A DNA stretch of 64,000 nt from Planctomycetota bacterium (GTDB lineage Bacteria; Planctomycetota; UBA1135; UBA2386): positions 186,001-250,000 of the forward strand of contig JACKHZ010000011.1 in the NCBI GenBank assembly GCA_020638735.1. The letters are read 5' to 3'. This document shows, in pieces, positions 16,441-24,753 of the stretch (positions are counted from its first letter, which is position 1; every line of letters starts with the position of its first letter). The position numbers and the translations under genes are program-made. A model generated the notes under the pieces. That model was not told the DNA's origin and ran no database searches. It was given only the letters and a program-made list of their open reading frames with translations.

Positions 16441-18528
16441 GTGAAGTCGCAACCAACCGCCTGCCGCGCGCGCGCCGCCGGCTACGTGCTGCCGGTGGCG
16501 CTGCACGTGCTGCTGGTGCTGCTGGTGCTGGCGCAGGTCGTCTACCTGGCGTCGCGCTACCGGCTGCGCATCGACCTGACCGCCGACCAGGAGGCGACCA
16601 CCACGGCGTCGACGCGCGGCCTGCTGGACCGGCTCGGGAGCCGCCTCGTGCTCGAGGCCTACTTCTCGCCGAAGGAGGACCTGCCGGTGCAGTGGCGCGC
16701 CGCGCGCGAGGTCGCCGACAACTTCCTCGACGAGCTGGTGCAGCTCGGCGCCGGCAAGGTCGTGCTGCGCCGCTTCGACCCCAACGCCGACAAGGACACC
16801 GCCGACAAGGCGCGGCGGCTCGGCATCGAGGCGCAGGACCTGCGCAGCAGCTCGGCCACCTCGTTGTCGGTGGACCTGCACTGGCAGGGCGTGCGGCTGC
16901 TGCTCGGCAACGGCAAGCAGGAGGTCGTCAGCATGTTCGTGCCGACCAGCCCGGCGATGGCCGAGGCGCTGCTGACGCCGAAGCTCAAGGAGGTCATGAC
17001 CGCGAAGCGACCGCGGGTCGGCTTCATGGAGTGGCCTGCGCCGGCGATCGGGCGGCAGCAGCCGGGTGGCGTGGGCTGGCAGTTCGTGCGCGGACTCGAC
17101 GCCGTCAAGCGCCGCTACGACCTGCAGAACTTCAAGGACGTCGACGGCGCGCTGCTGCCCGACGACCTCGACAAGCTGGTGTTGTTCCGGCCGAACGAGC
17201 TGACCGACCGGCAGAAGTACGTCATCGACCAGTTCCTGGTGCGCGGCGGCACGCTGGTCGTGTTCGCCGACGCCGCCGAGTACGCGATCGGGCCGCAGCG
17301 CCTGTTCACCAGCATCCCGCTGGCGATCGACGCCAACGGCAGCCAGCAGCAGTTCGTGCGGCAGCTGGAGCACTACGGCATCGAGTGGCGGCCGTTGCTC
17401 GTCGCCGACCTGGCGCCGCCGGCGATGCGGGCTGCGAGCGCGTCGGCGCCGTTCGAGTACTTCGCCGTGCCGGCGACGACGACCACCGGCGTACGCACGC
17501 TCGTCGGCAAGAACTACCCCTACTTCTTCCACGCCTGCAACCACGACTGGCGCGACGACGCCGACGAGCTGGCGCGCGGTGTCGACGGCAAGGTCGACGC
17601 GGCGCTGGCCGCGCAGTACCGCGAGGCGTTCGCGCCGGGCATGCCGGCCGACGACTTCCTGTTCCGCGCCTACAAGAAGATCGACCGCGGGCCGGGCTTC
17701 TACTGGCCGACGTCGGTCGGGCTGCGCCACCGCGCCGGCGGCAAGCTCGACCTGCCGAGCGGCGTCGAGGGACGCGTGCTGCTGTGGTCGAGCCCGCTGT
17801 CGCTGGTCGAGACGGCGCCGCAGCGCGTCGATCCGATCGGCCGCGACCCGCTGCAGTACTCCCACGAGTACGAGCGGTTCCTGCGCAGCATGGCAGAGCG
17901 GTTGGCCGCCGCGCAGCGCGTGCAGGTGCCGCTGATGGCCGAGGTCCGGGGGCGCTTCGTGTCGTACTTCGCCGGCATGGAGCGGCCGCTGCGGCCGTCC
18001 GAGGCGGCGGCGGTCAAGCCCGGCGAGGCGGCGCCGTCGCCCGGCGTCCCGCCGCCTGACGCGCCGCAGCCGACCGTGATCGCCGAGGAGCGCGCGATGC
18101 TCGTCGAAGGCGAGCGCGCGGGGCGCGTGATCATCGTCGGCGACTCGACCTTCCTGCGCGACGACGTGATCCGCGGCGACTACGCACAGGTCGGCGGTCC
18201 CGTCTCCGGCAACATCGGTTCGACGTTCTTCGCCAACCTGCTCGACTGGATCAGCGACGACGCCGACCTCGTCGAGCTGCAGTCCCACGCGCCGACCGAC
18301 CGCAAGCTGACGCTGCTCGACGCGCGCTCCGGGCGCAGCGCGGACCCGCTCGAGGTCGAGCAGCGACTGCGGTCCAAGACCGCGGTGCTGGTCGCCGTCA
18401 ACGTCGTCGCGCCGTGCGGTGCGCTGTTGCTCGCGGGGCTCGTCGTGTGGTTCGTGCGCCGCAACCAGAAGCGCGAGTTCCTGCTGTCGTTGGACCGCGT
18501 GACGCGCGCGGCGGAGGTGGCGCGATGA
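16441..18528 (+). CDS. GldG-like ABC-transporter auxiliary protein
   Basis: 695 residues from GTG 16441. One N-terminal transmembrane helix (YVLPVALHVLLVLLVLAQVV) is followed by a large extracytoplasmic region and a C-terminal helix (VLVAVNVVAPCGALLLAGLV) ending in a short basic tail. The start of the ectodomain (RIDLTADQEATTTASTRGLL, then VLEAYFSPKEDLP) matches the GldG/ABC_transp_aux family, in which the domain adopts a DUF4350/GATase-like fold. It sits between the permease and the DUF4340 gene and overlaps the latter by 4 nt. It probably forms part of the same envelope complex. Confidence 0.85.
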   Translation: MKSQPTACRARAAGYVLPVALHVLLVLLVLAQVVYLASRYRLRIDLTADQEATTTASTRGLLDRLGSRLVLEAYFSPKEDLPVQWRAAREVADNFLDELVQLGAGKVVLRRFDPNADKDTADKARRLGIEAQDLRSSSATSLSVDLHWQGVRLLLGNGKQEVVSMFVPTSPAMAEALLTPKLKEVMTAKRPRVGFMEWPAPAIGRQQPGGVGWQFVRGLDAVKRRYDLQNFKDVDGALLPDDLDKLVLFRPNELTDRQKYVIDQFLVRGGTLVVFADAAEYAIGPQRLFTSIPLAIDANGSQQQFVRQLEHYGIEWRPLLVADLAPPAMRAASASAPFEYFAVPATTTTGVRTLVGKNYPYFFHACNHDWRDDADELARGVDGKVDAALAAQYREAFAPGMPADDFLFRAYKKIDRGPGFYWPTSVGLRHRAGGKLDLPSGVEGRVLLWSSPLSLVETAPQRVDPIGRDPLQYSHEYERFLRSMAERLAAAQRVQVPLMAEVRGRFVSYFAGMERPLRPSEAAAVKPGEAAPSPGVPPPDAPQPTVIAEERAMLVEGERAGRVIIVGDSTFLRDDVIRGDYAQVGGPVSGNIGSTFFANLLDWISDDADLVELQSHAPTDRKLTLLDARSGRSADPLEVEQRLRSKTAVLVAVNVVAPCGALLLAGLVVWFVRRNQKREFLLSLDRVTRAAEVAR

Positions 18529-19643
18529 TCCGTCTCCACCGCCGAAACCTGTTGTTGCTGATCGTCGCGTTGGTGCTCGCCGTGCCGACGGTGTTGCGGC
18601 TGCGCGCCGAGGCCGACGAGTTCGTCGACGTCGGCCGCATCCCGCTGATGTTCGACGGCTTCACCGCCGACAACGTGGCGCGCATCCTGTTGGCCAGGCC
18701 GAAGGCCGAGCAGCCGGAGCCGCCGACCGGCGTGGACCAGACCCAGCCGAAGCACGTCGCCTACGACTTCCTGGCCCTGCAGCACGACGAGCGCGGTTGG
18801 TCGGTGGCGCCGATCCCGGGCCAGGCCCCGGGCGACCTGGTCGGCGCGCCGGTGTCGAAGGCGCTGGTCGAGAGCGACCTGCTGCAGCACCTGGCGTCGA
18901 TCCCCGACGACGAGGGCGCGCTGGCGCAGCCCGACGCGACCGACGACCAGCTGAAGGAGTTCGGCCTCGACGACGCGCACGCCTACGTGATCCGCGCCAC
19001 CAACGCCGCCAACACGGTCGTCGCCGAGCTGCTGGTCGGCCGCGACAGCGGCGTCGGCCAGGTCGGCACCGAGGCGGTGCGCGGCGTGTTCGTGCGCAAG
19101 GGCGGCAGCCGCGACGTCGTGCTCTACGAGTGGCAGAAGCCGTGGCGGCGCGACGTCACCGCCGACGGTTGGCTGGACCGCACGGTGTTCCGGCTCGACC
19201 CGACGAAGGTGCGCAGGCTGTCGCTGCGCAACGCGTCCACCGGCGCCAGGCCGATCGTCTTCGAGCGACCCGGCAACCAGGCGAGCTGGCGCCTGGCGAC
19301 GCCGCGGGACGACCTCGGCGCGGTGCGTCAGGCCGAGATCGAGGCGATCGTGCAGCAACGGCTGAGCTACGTGACCGTGCAGCGGTACGTGCGGCCGTTG
19401 TCGCGGGCCGGCGACATGGCCGCGCTCGGCCTGTTCCCCCCGCAGGTCGAGGTGGTGCTGACGGTGGTGGACGGCGGCGAGGAGCGCGCCATCGAGCTGG
19501 CGGTCGGCGAGCGGGTGCCCGACGGCAACGAGTTCTACCTGACCTGCAGCGAGTCGCAGTTCCTGATGACGTGGCCGGCCAGCACCGCCGTCGCCTTCGA
19601 ACTCGACGTCGAGCGACGTCTGTTCGATCCCAAGGGGCAGTAG
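18525..19643 (+). CDS. DUF4340-type membrane-anchored protein
   Basis: 372 residues; ATG 18525 overlaps the previous stop (ATGA). A single N-terminal signal-anchor (LLLLIVALVLAVPTVLRL) precedes an extracytoplasmic region with the DUF4340 pattern: degenerate repeats around FGLDDAHAYVIRATN, ELLVGRDSGVGQVGTEAVRG and EWQKPWRRDVTADGWLDRTV. Last gene of the GldA/F/G-like unit. The function is unknown; families of this type accompany GldG in many genomes, so a role in the same complex is inferred. Confidence 0.78.
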   Translation: MIRLHRRNLLLLIVALVLAVPTVLRLRAEADEFVDVGRIPLMFDGFTADNVARILLARPKAEQPEPPTGVDQTQPKHVAYDFLALQHDERGWSVAPIPGQAPGDLVGAPVSKALVESDLLQHLASIPDDEGALAQPDATDDQLKEFGLDDAHAYVIRATNAANTVVAELLVGRDSGVGQVGTEAVRGVFVRKGGSRDVVLYEWQKPWRRDVTADGWLDRTVFRLDPTKVRRLSLRNASTGARPIVFERPGNQASWRLATPRDDLGAVRQAEIEAIVQQRLSYVTVQRYVRPLSRAGDMAALGLFPPQVEVVLTVVDGGEERAIELAVGERVPDGNEFYLTCSESQFLMTWPASTAVAFELDVERRLFDPKGQ

Positions 19644-19967
19644 CGTCCGGCGCGCACCGGCGCCGCTCACGCGATCGGCGACGGGCCGTGGCGCTCCCGG
19701 GGCGAACGCGCCGACGTTCGCCTGCCGATCCGCGCCGGGCTTGAGCGGCCTCGCGGGACGATCCCGCGGCGGGACGCGGCGACTCGGCGCCCTGTCACGG
19801 CGGGTTCGGTCGCGGCGGCGGTCGGGGAGCCGCCGCGGCCGGTCCGGCCCGGCGGGCGCGCGACGCGCGACGGTCGAAACAACAGCACTCTCTCCTCCTT
19901 CTGAGTTGGCCGGGGCGGGGGCGCGTTGCCTTCGTCCCGGCCGTTTTCTTCCCGCCCCGCGTGGCGC
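19644..19967. other. Intergenic stretch after the ABC cluster
   Basis: 324 nt with no convincing coding frame. One oddity is a purine-rich block on the minus strand (19890-19900, AGGAGGAGA) that would be a perfect Shine-Dalgarno for a GTG at 19888 and a 73-codon minus-strand frame ending at 19667. The encoded peptide is Arg/Pro/Gly-rich and looks non-coding. I see no clear promoter for the next gene. Confidence 0.4.
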
Positions 19968-20672
19968 ATGATCTGCGCCGTGGCCAGCCCGACCGCAGCC
20001 GACGTGGCGCGCGCCGATCCGACCGGCGGCGCGGGTGCCGTCGCGCTGCGCCGCTTCGTCGCCGGCATGCAGCGGCGCGAGTTCGGCGGACGCGTGCTCG
20101 GCGCGATGCTGCGCGCGGGGCTGGCGGTCGCCGTGCCGGCGCTGCTGACGGCGTGGTGGCTGCCGTCGCTGCGCGGGCCGCTGCTGCTCGCGGCGGCGGC
20201 GGTGCTGCTGCCGGTCGCAGCGGTGACCGCGGCGCGCGCGCATCTCGCCCGCCGTCGGGCGCTGCTCGCGCTCGGTCGTCGCCTGGCCGATTCGTCGTCC
20301 GCGTTGCTGCTGCACGACGAACTCGTCACCTGGCTGGAAGTGGACCGCCGCGGCCTCGCTGCGGGCCGCCCGGCGCTGCTGGACTGGCTCGAGCAGGACG
20401 TCGCCGCGCGGCTGTCGGCCGAGCAGCGCCACCGGCTGGCGGTCGCCACGCGGCCGACGCTGGGGCGGTTCGCGTGGTTGTTGCCGCTGCTGCTGGCGCT
20501 GCTGTTGGCGTGGTGGATCGCCGAGTTGCTGGCGCCGCCGTGGCCGGGCGCGCTCGGCGGCAGCCCGCCGCCCGGCGCCGGTGGCGGCGGCCAGGGCCAG
20601 GGCGAGGGCGACGGCGCGGGTGCCCCGCAGCCCGGCGACGGCGAGCCCGCGCGCCGCGGACCGGCCGGATGA
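19968..20672 (+). CDS. Membrane protein of the DUF58/BatA cluster, N-terminal part
   Basis: 234 residues from ATG 19968 (GTG 19980 is an alternative). Two hydrophobic helices at about 50-95 (AGLAVAVPALLTAWWLPSL, GPLLLAAAAVLLPVAAVTAA) precede a cytoplasmic segment with an Ala/Arg-rich helix and a further helix (WLLPLLLALLLAWWIAELLA). It then enters a Gly/Gln/Pro-rich linker and stops. The next frame continues in a matching linker style and ends in a conserved-looking domain, so this may be one gene split by a frameshift near 20640-20670. Topology resembles DUF4175/BatD-like partners of DUF58 proteins; the function is unknown. Confidence 0.62.
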   Translation: MICAVASPTAADVARADPTGGAGAVALRRFVAGMQRREFGGRVLGAMLRAGLAVAVPALLTAWWLPSLRGPLLLAAAAVLLPVAAVTAARAHLARRRALLALGRRLADSSSALLLHDELVTWLEVDRRGLAAGRPALLDWLEQDVAARLSAEQRHRLAVATRPTLGRFAWLLPLLLALLLAWWIAELLAPPWPGALGGSPPPGAGGGGQGQGEGDGAGAPQPGDGEPARRGPAG

Positions 20673-21054
20673 CGCGCCGCCGACCGAACCCGAAGCGCCG
20701 CGACAACCGCCGCCGGAGCAGGTGCCGCCGCCGCCCGCGCCGCCGCCGCTGGCGGAAGCGCCATTGCTCGAGCTGCCGGAGCAGCAGCGCTTCGTCGTGC
20801 CGGAGTTCATCGACGACGGGCCGACGCGCCGCGCGCGCATGCGCGCCGCGGAGATCGAGGCGGACGGCGGTGGCGCGGCTTCCCCGCGCGCGCCGCGAAC
20901 CGGCGGCGAGCAGCAGGCGCCGGAGCCGCCGGCCGCCCGCGAGCAGCGCTTCGAGCACGCCGCCGAGCAGGCGTTGCGCTCGCGGCACGTGCCCGACGCC
21001 GAGCGCGCGATCGTGCGGCGCTTCTTCGACAAGCTGCAGCAGCAGGGGCGCTGA
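20620..21054 (+). CDS. C-terminal part of the same membrane-linked protein, or a small separate protein
   Basis: 144 residues if GTG 20620 is used; there is no clear ribosome-binding site. A Pro/Glu-rich linker (PPTEPEAPRQPPPEQVPPPP) precedes QQRFVVPEFIDDGPTRRAR and an end segment ALRSRHVPDAERAIVRRFFD that resembles the terminal motif of large membrane proteins next to DUF58 genes. It is in the +1 frame relative to the upstream gene, which it overlaps by 53 nt. The absence of its own start signals and the shared linker composition favour a frameshifted continuation. It ends 6 nt before the DUF58 gene. Confidence 0.5.
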   Translation: MPRSPATASPRAADRPDDAPPTEPEAPRQPPPEQVPPPPAPPPLAEAPLLELPEQQRFVVPEFIDDGPTRRARMRAAEIEADGGGAASPRAPRTGGEQQAPEPPAAREQRFEHAAEQALRSRHVPDAERAIVRRFFDKLQQQGR

Positions 21055-21060
21055 ACGACG

Positions 21061-21963
21061 ATGCGCCGCCCCCCGCTGCCGACCGTTTCCGACCCGCTGC
21101 CGGCCGAGTTCCGCGCGATGTTGCCGGCGCTGCTCGGCAGCCGTGGCCGCGTCGACGCCGCGCGCGTCGAGCGGCTGCGAACGCGGCGCGCGCTGCTGAG
21201 CCAGAGCGGCACCTTCGTCGGCCACCGCCGCTACGAACGTGGCGACGACCTGCGCCACCTCGACTGGGCCGCGTATGCGCGCACCGGCGAGCTGTTCACC
21301 AAGCGGCTGCAGGAAGAGGATCGCCGCGCGGCGACCGTCGTCGTCGACCTGTCGCCGAGCATGCTGGCCGGGACCCCGCCGCGGCGGCGCGGCGCGCTGC
21401 AGCTGGCTGCGGTGCTCGGGGCGCTGATGCTGGCCCGCGTCGACGGCGTGTCGGTGGTGGCGGCGGGCGGTGGCCAGCAGCTCGCCCGGTTCGCCGGCGT
21501 CGGCCAGCTCCCTGCGCTGCTCGAACACCTCGCGACGCTGCCGGTCTCGGCGCCGGCCGACGGCGACCCCGCGCAGGCCGCGGCGCTGGTGCTGCAGGGC
21601 GAACACCTCGGCCGCGTGCACTGGGTCAGCGACTTCGCGGCGCCGACCGGGTTCGCGGCGCCGCTCGCAGCGCTGCGTCGCCGCGGGATCCGCGTCACCG
21701 GTTGGTTGCCGACCGTCGTCGACGACGAGGCCCCGGCGGTGGGCGGCTTCGTGCGGTTGCTCGACCCGGAGACAGGCGAAGAGCTGCACGTGCCGATCGA
21801 CGAACCGCTGCAGCGGGCGCTCGCCGCCGAGCTGCTGCGCCTGCAGCGCGAGCAGGCGCAGCTGTTCGCCCAGGTCGGCAGCTCGCTGTGGCGGTGGCCG
21901 GTGCCGAGCGCCGGGGCGCGGCTGCCCGATTACCTGCCGATCGTGACGGCCTGCTCGCGATGA
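21061..21963 (+). CDS. DUF58 domain protein
   Basis: 300 residues. The DUF58 core is clear: SGTFVGHRRYERGDDLRHLD, WAAYARTGELFTKRLQEEDR and a vWA-like VVVDLSPSML. DUF58 proteins are usually partners of MoxR AAA ATPases and BatA/B in metal-dependent chaperone-like or envelope-stress systems. No MoxR gene is in the window, which is unusual for this arrangement. No transmembrane segment is evident. The stop overlaps the start of the next gene (ATGA), indicating coupling. Confidence 0.86.
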   Translation: MRRPPLPTVSDPLPAEFRAMLPALLGSRGRVDAARVERLRTRRALLSQSGTFVGHRRYERGDDLRHLDWAAYARTGELFTKRLQEEDRRAATVVVDLSPSMLAGTPPRRRGALQLAAVLGALMLARVDGVSVVAAGGGQQLARFAGVGQLPALLEHLATLPVSAPADGDPAQAAALVLQGEHLGRVHWVSDFAAPTGFAAPLAALRRRGIRVTGWLPTVVDDEAPAVGGFVRLLDPETGEELHVPIDEPLQRALAAELLRLQREQAQLFAQVGSSLWRWPVPSAGARLPDYLPIVTACSR

Positions 21964-23579
21964 CGCTTGCCCATCCGGAGTGGCTGTGGGCGCTGCTGGC
22001 GCTGCCGCTGTTGTGGTGGTTGTCGCGGCCGCCGCGGCCGCGCAGACACCTGTGGACCGCGCACCTCGCGCAGTGGCAGGCGGCCCTGTCGGCGCTGCGT
22101 CGGCGGCCGCCGCGCGGCGCGCCGCTGCGCTTCCTGCTGCTGGCGCTGGCGCTGGTGGCCGCGGCGCTCGCCGCGGGTGGGGCGACCTTGCCGGGCGCGC
22201 CCGGTCCCCGGCGTCTGCTGGTGCTGTTCGACGGCTCGGCGAGCATGGCGGCGCGCGATGCCGACGGTCGGAGCGCGTTCGAGCGGGCGCGTGCGCGGCT
22301 GCGCGAGCGCCTCGCGGCGGTGCCGCCGCACGTCGCCGTCACGCTGCTGCGGCTCGGCGGCCCGATGCTGCGGCGGTACGACGCGGCGGCGCGCGCCGGC
22401 ATGGACCTCGGCGCGCCCGACGGTGCGCTGGTCGTCGATCCCGGGCTGCTGGCGCGAGAACTGGCCGCAGGGGGCGCCGACGCAGACGGCGACGCGCCGG
22501 TGCTGTGGACGCTGACCGACGGGCAGGGACAGCGCGCGCTGCCGACGGTCGGCGCGCTCGACACGTTCCCCACGGTCGGCGCCAACGCCGCGTTGCTCGA
22601 CGTGCGGCTCGACGACCGTTGGCCGCTGCCGGCGCTTCGGCTGACGGTCGAAGCGGTCGCCTTCGCGCCGGGCGCGGCGCCGATCGAGCTGCAGGCGCTG
22701 GTCGAAGGCGCCGTCGTCGCCACCGCGCCGCAGCGCCGTGCGGCGCCGAGCGGCCAGCGCGAGACGTTCGTCTTCGAGCTGCAGCGGGCGCCCGAGGGCG
22801 GCGCGCTGCGGGTCGCGGTGTCGCTGCCGGACCTCGCGCCGGACGGTGACCTGCTGCCGGCCGACGACGCGCGCGAAGTGCTGCTGCCGCCGCTGCCGGC
22901 GCCGCGCATCGCCGTGCTCGGCGACCAGGACGCCGGGCCGTTCGTCGAAGTCGCCGCCGAGGCGCTGGCCGAGGAGGTCGGCGGCAGCGTCGTGCCGGTC
23001 GACACCGGCGACGAGGTGGGCCTGTTGCTGGTCGACGGCGGCGTCGTGGCGGTGCCGCCCGGCCGCGCCCGCGCGCTGACCTTCGGCACCGACCTGGACG
23101 GTCGCCGCGAGCCCGAGCCGTGGCAGGCGCCGGCCGGGATCGACTGGGCGCGCGAACACCCGCTGACCCGCGGCCTCGACCTGTCGGAGCTGCGCGTCGA
23201 ACGGGCCTTCCACGACCTGCTGCCGGCGGGGGAGGCGTTCTTGTGGGCGGACGGCCCCGACGGCCCGACGCCGCTGGCGGTCGTCGTCGACGGGCCGCAG
23301 CCGTCGGTGCACTTCGCCTTCCGTCTACGCGACGCCAACCTGCCGCTGCTCGCCGCGTTCCCGCAGCTGCTGCGCCGCGCCTTCGTGCAGAGCCACGGCG
23401 CCGCCGCGTTGCCGGTGTGGGCCGGCGCGCCGCCGCCGCCCGGAGAACAGGACCTGACCGCGCCGGCCACCGCCCCGGACCGCCCGCTGCCGCCGTTCGG
23501 CAGGGAGGACCGGGAGCTGGGCGGGTGGCTGGTGCTGGCCGGCCTGTGCGCGCTGGCGCTGCGGGCCTGGGTGCGTTGA
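21960..23579 (+). CDS. BatA/vWA-type membrane protein
   Basis: 539 residues; ATG 21960 overlaps the DUF58 stop. The N-terminus has the BatA-type hydrophobic pair (HPEWLWALLALPLLWWLS, and LRFLLLALALVAAALAAGG). A von Willebrand A segment with the MIDAS start LVLFDGSASMAARDADG follows. A long beta-rich middle region (about 220-500) lacks a recognised domain. It ends with a C-terminal helix (GGWLVLAGLCALALRAWV). With the preceding DUF58 gene it forms a Bat-like module lacking MoxR. A short stem-loop follows the stop. Confidence 0.82.
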   Translation: MTLAHPEWLWALLALPLLWWLSRPPRPRRHLWTAHLAQWQAALSALRRRPPRGAPLRFLLLALALVAAALAAGGATLPGAPGPRRLLVLFDGSASMAARDADGRSAFERARARLRERLAAVPPHVAVTLLRLGGPMLRRYDAAARAGMDLGAPDGALVVDPGLLARELAAGGADADGDAPVLWTLTDGQGQRALPTVGALDTFPTVGANAALLDVRLDDRWPLPALRLTVEAVAFAPGAAPIELQALVEGAVVATAPQRRAAPSGQRETFVFELQRAPEGGALRVAVSLPDLAPDGDLLPADDAREVLLPPLPAPRIAVLGDQDAGPFVEVAAEALAEEVGGSVVPVDTGDEVGLLLVDGGVVAVPPGRARALTFGTDLDGRREPEPWQAPAGIDWAREHPLTRGLDLSELRVERAFHDLLPAGEAFLWADGPDGPTPLAVVVDGPQPSVHFAFRLRDANLPLLAAFPQLLRRAFVQSHGAAALPVWAGAPPPPGEQDLTAPATAPDRPLPPFGREDRELGGWLVLAGLCALALRAWVR

Positions 23580-23586
23580 AGCTGGC

Positions 23587-23601
23587 CGGCAGGAACTGCC
23601 G
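23587..23601 (+). terminator. Stem-loop after the BatA-like gene
   Basis: CGGCAG-GAA-CTGCCG, perfect 6-bp stem 7 nt after the stop, with no U-tract. Confidence 0.4.
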
Positions 23602-23638
23602 ATGGCACGGCGCCGACGGCGCGGCGGCCGGTGGGTGC

Positions 23639-23666
23639 TTGCATCTGCTGGCCCCGACGCTACCGT
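23639..23666 (+). promoter_or_regulatory. Candidate promoter of rplC
   Basis: TTGCAT (23639-23644), 16-nt spacer, TACCGT (23661-23666). It shares CGCTACCGTCTTC with the guaB upstream region. It implies a leader of about 90 nt, long enough for ribosomal-protein feedback. Confidence 0.5.
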
Positions 23667-23764
23667 CTTCGCCCCTGACAGCGAATGTACGCCCCGTCAC
23701 GTCGATGGCCCGCGGACCTCTTCGCCCCTGAATCGGGCCGGTCCGCCGGTCCCTGGAGTTGTAC

Positions 23765-24571
23765 ATGACTGGCAGAAAGTCCCTCGGTCTCCTGGGCAAG
23801 AAGCTCGGGATGACCCAGATCTTCCAGGAAGACGGCACCTGCGTGCCGGTGACGATCGTGCAGGCCGGCCCGTGCCGCGTCATGCAGGTCAAGATGGTCA
23901 AGGCTTCGGAGCACCCGGAGGGGTATCGCTCGGCCTCGATCAACCGCGGCAAGAAGAGCGGCCGCACCGAGCGCGCGCGCGCCGCCGACGGCTACTACGC
24001 CGTGCAGGTCGGCTTCGACGACAAGCCGTCGCGCCTCTGCACCAAGGCCGAGCTCGGCAACGCCAAGAAGGCGGGCCTCGAGGGCGGCAAGCGCCTGATC
24101 AAGGAGTTCCGTCTCGACGCGGCCCCCAAGGTCGTGCCGGGAGAGGACATCACGGTCGCGCTGCTCGAGGACGTCACGCACGTCGACGTCACCGGCACCA
24201 CGAAGGGCCGCGGCTGGTCGGGCACGATCCGCCGCTGGAACTTCCACCGCCAGGACTCGACGCACGGCAACTCCCGCAACACCCGCCGCGCCGGTGGCAT
24301 CGGCCGTCAGTACTCGACCAGCCACGGTGTGCCGAAGGGCAAGAAGATGGCCGGTCAGTACGGCGTCGAGCAGGTCACCATCCAGCGCATCAAGGTCGTC
24401 AAGGTGGACAACGAGCGCAACCTCGTCTACCTGCACGGCGCGGTGCCGGGTCACGTCAACGCCTACGTCACTCTCAATCGCACCGTGAAGAACGAGCGCG
24501 ATCTGAGCGAGAAGCCGGGCATGACCGTCAGCAACGCGGCCGCCAAGGCCCTGGTCGCCAAGAAGAAGTAA
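23765..24571 (+). CDS. rplC: 50S ribosomal protein L3 (uL3)
   Basis: 268 residues, somewhat longer than the ~210 of E. coli. GLLGKKLGMTQIFQEDGTCV opens the protein; GTTKGRGWSGTIRRWNFHRQ and SIGRQYSTSHGVPKGKKMAG-type sequence (HGVPKGKKMAGQYGVEQVTI) carry the central L3 loop that reaches the peptidyl-transferase centre. The extra length comes from an insertion at about 45-115. GGAG at 23754-23757 supports ATG 23765 over TTG 23759. It is outside the usual rpsJ-rplC-rplD order: upstream are BatA-type genes and downstream a 51-residue basic protein. Confidence 0.96.
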   Translation: MTGRKSLGLLGKKLGMTQIFQEDGTCVPVTIVQAGPCRVMQVKMVKASEHPEGYRSASINRGKKSGRTERARAADGYYAVQVGFDDKPSRLCTKAELGNAKKAGLEGGKRLIKEFRLDAAPKVVPGEDITVALLEDVTHVDVTGTTKGRGWSGTIRRWNFHRQDSTHGNSRNTRRAGGIGRQYSTSHGVPKGKKMAGQYGVEQVTIQRIKVVKVDNERNLVYLHGAVPGHVNAYVTLNRTVKNERDLSEKPGMTVSNAAAKALVAKKK

Positions 24572-24582
24572 GGAGCAACATC

Positions 24583-24738
24583 ATGGCACGAGCACGTGGA
24601 AAGGGCGGTGGCAAGAAGAAGGGTTGGTTCAAGCGCAAGAAGATGGGCAAGGGCTACACGACCGTCCGCACGGACCCGGTCGGGACCCGCCCGGTGCTGC
24701 GCATCACCGACCCGGTCGAGCCGACCGCCAAGAGCTGA
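24583..24738 (+). CDS. Small basic protein cotranscribed with rplC
   Basis: 51 residues. AGGAG overlaps the rplC stop (24571-24575) and ATG follows 7 nt later. The first 25 residues hold 11 Lys/Arg and no acidic residue (for example GGGKKKGWFKRKKMGKGY); the second half is TTVRTDPVGTRPVLRITDPV with a short polar tail. Composition and size resemble small ribosomal or RNA-binding proteins, but I do not recognise it as bTHX, bL34, bL36 or another known one. A good ribosome-binding site, low-complexity-free C-terminal half and tight linkage to L3 argue that it is real. Confidence 0.75.
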   Translation: MARARGKGGGKKKGWFKRKKMGKGYTTVRTDPVGTRPVLRITDPVEPTAKS

Positions 24739-24753
24739 CCAGAGCCTCCGTCG

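Noticed and set aside
14720..19643. Gliding-motility machinery
   Set aside because: Only GldA/F/G-like and DUF4340 components are present; these occur widely in non-gliding bacteria and the other Gld/Spr genes are absent here.
19667..19888. Minus-strand 73-codon frame with a perfect AGGAGG before GTG 19888
   Set aside because: The Shine-Dalgarno is striking, but the peptide is Arg/Pro/Gly-rich with no helix or motif, resembling random translation of GC-rich DNA. Expression or conservation data could reverse this.
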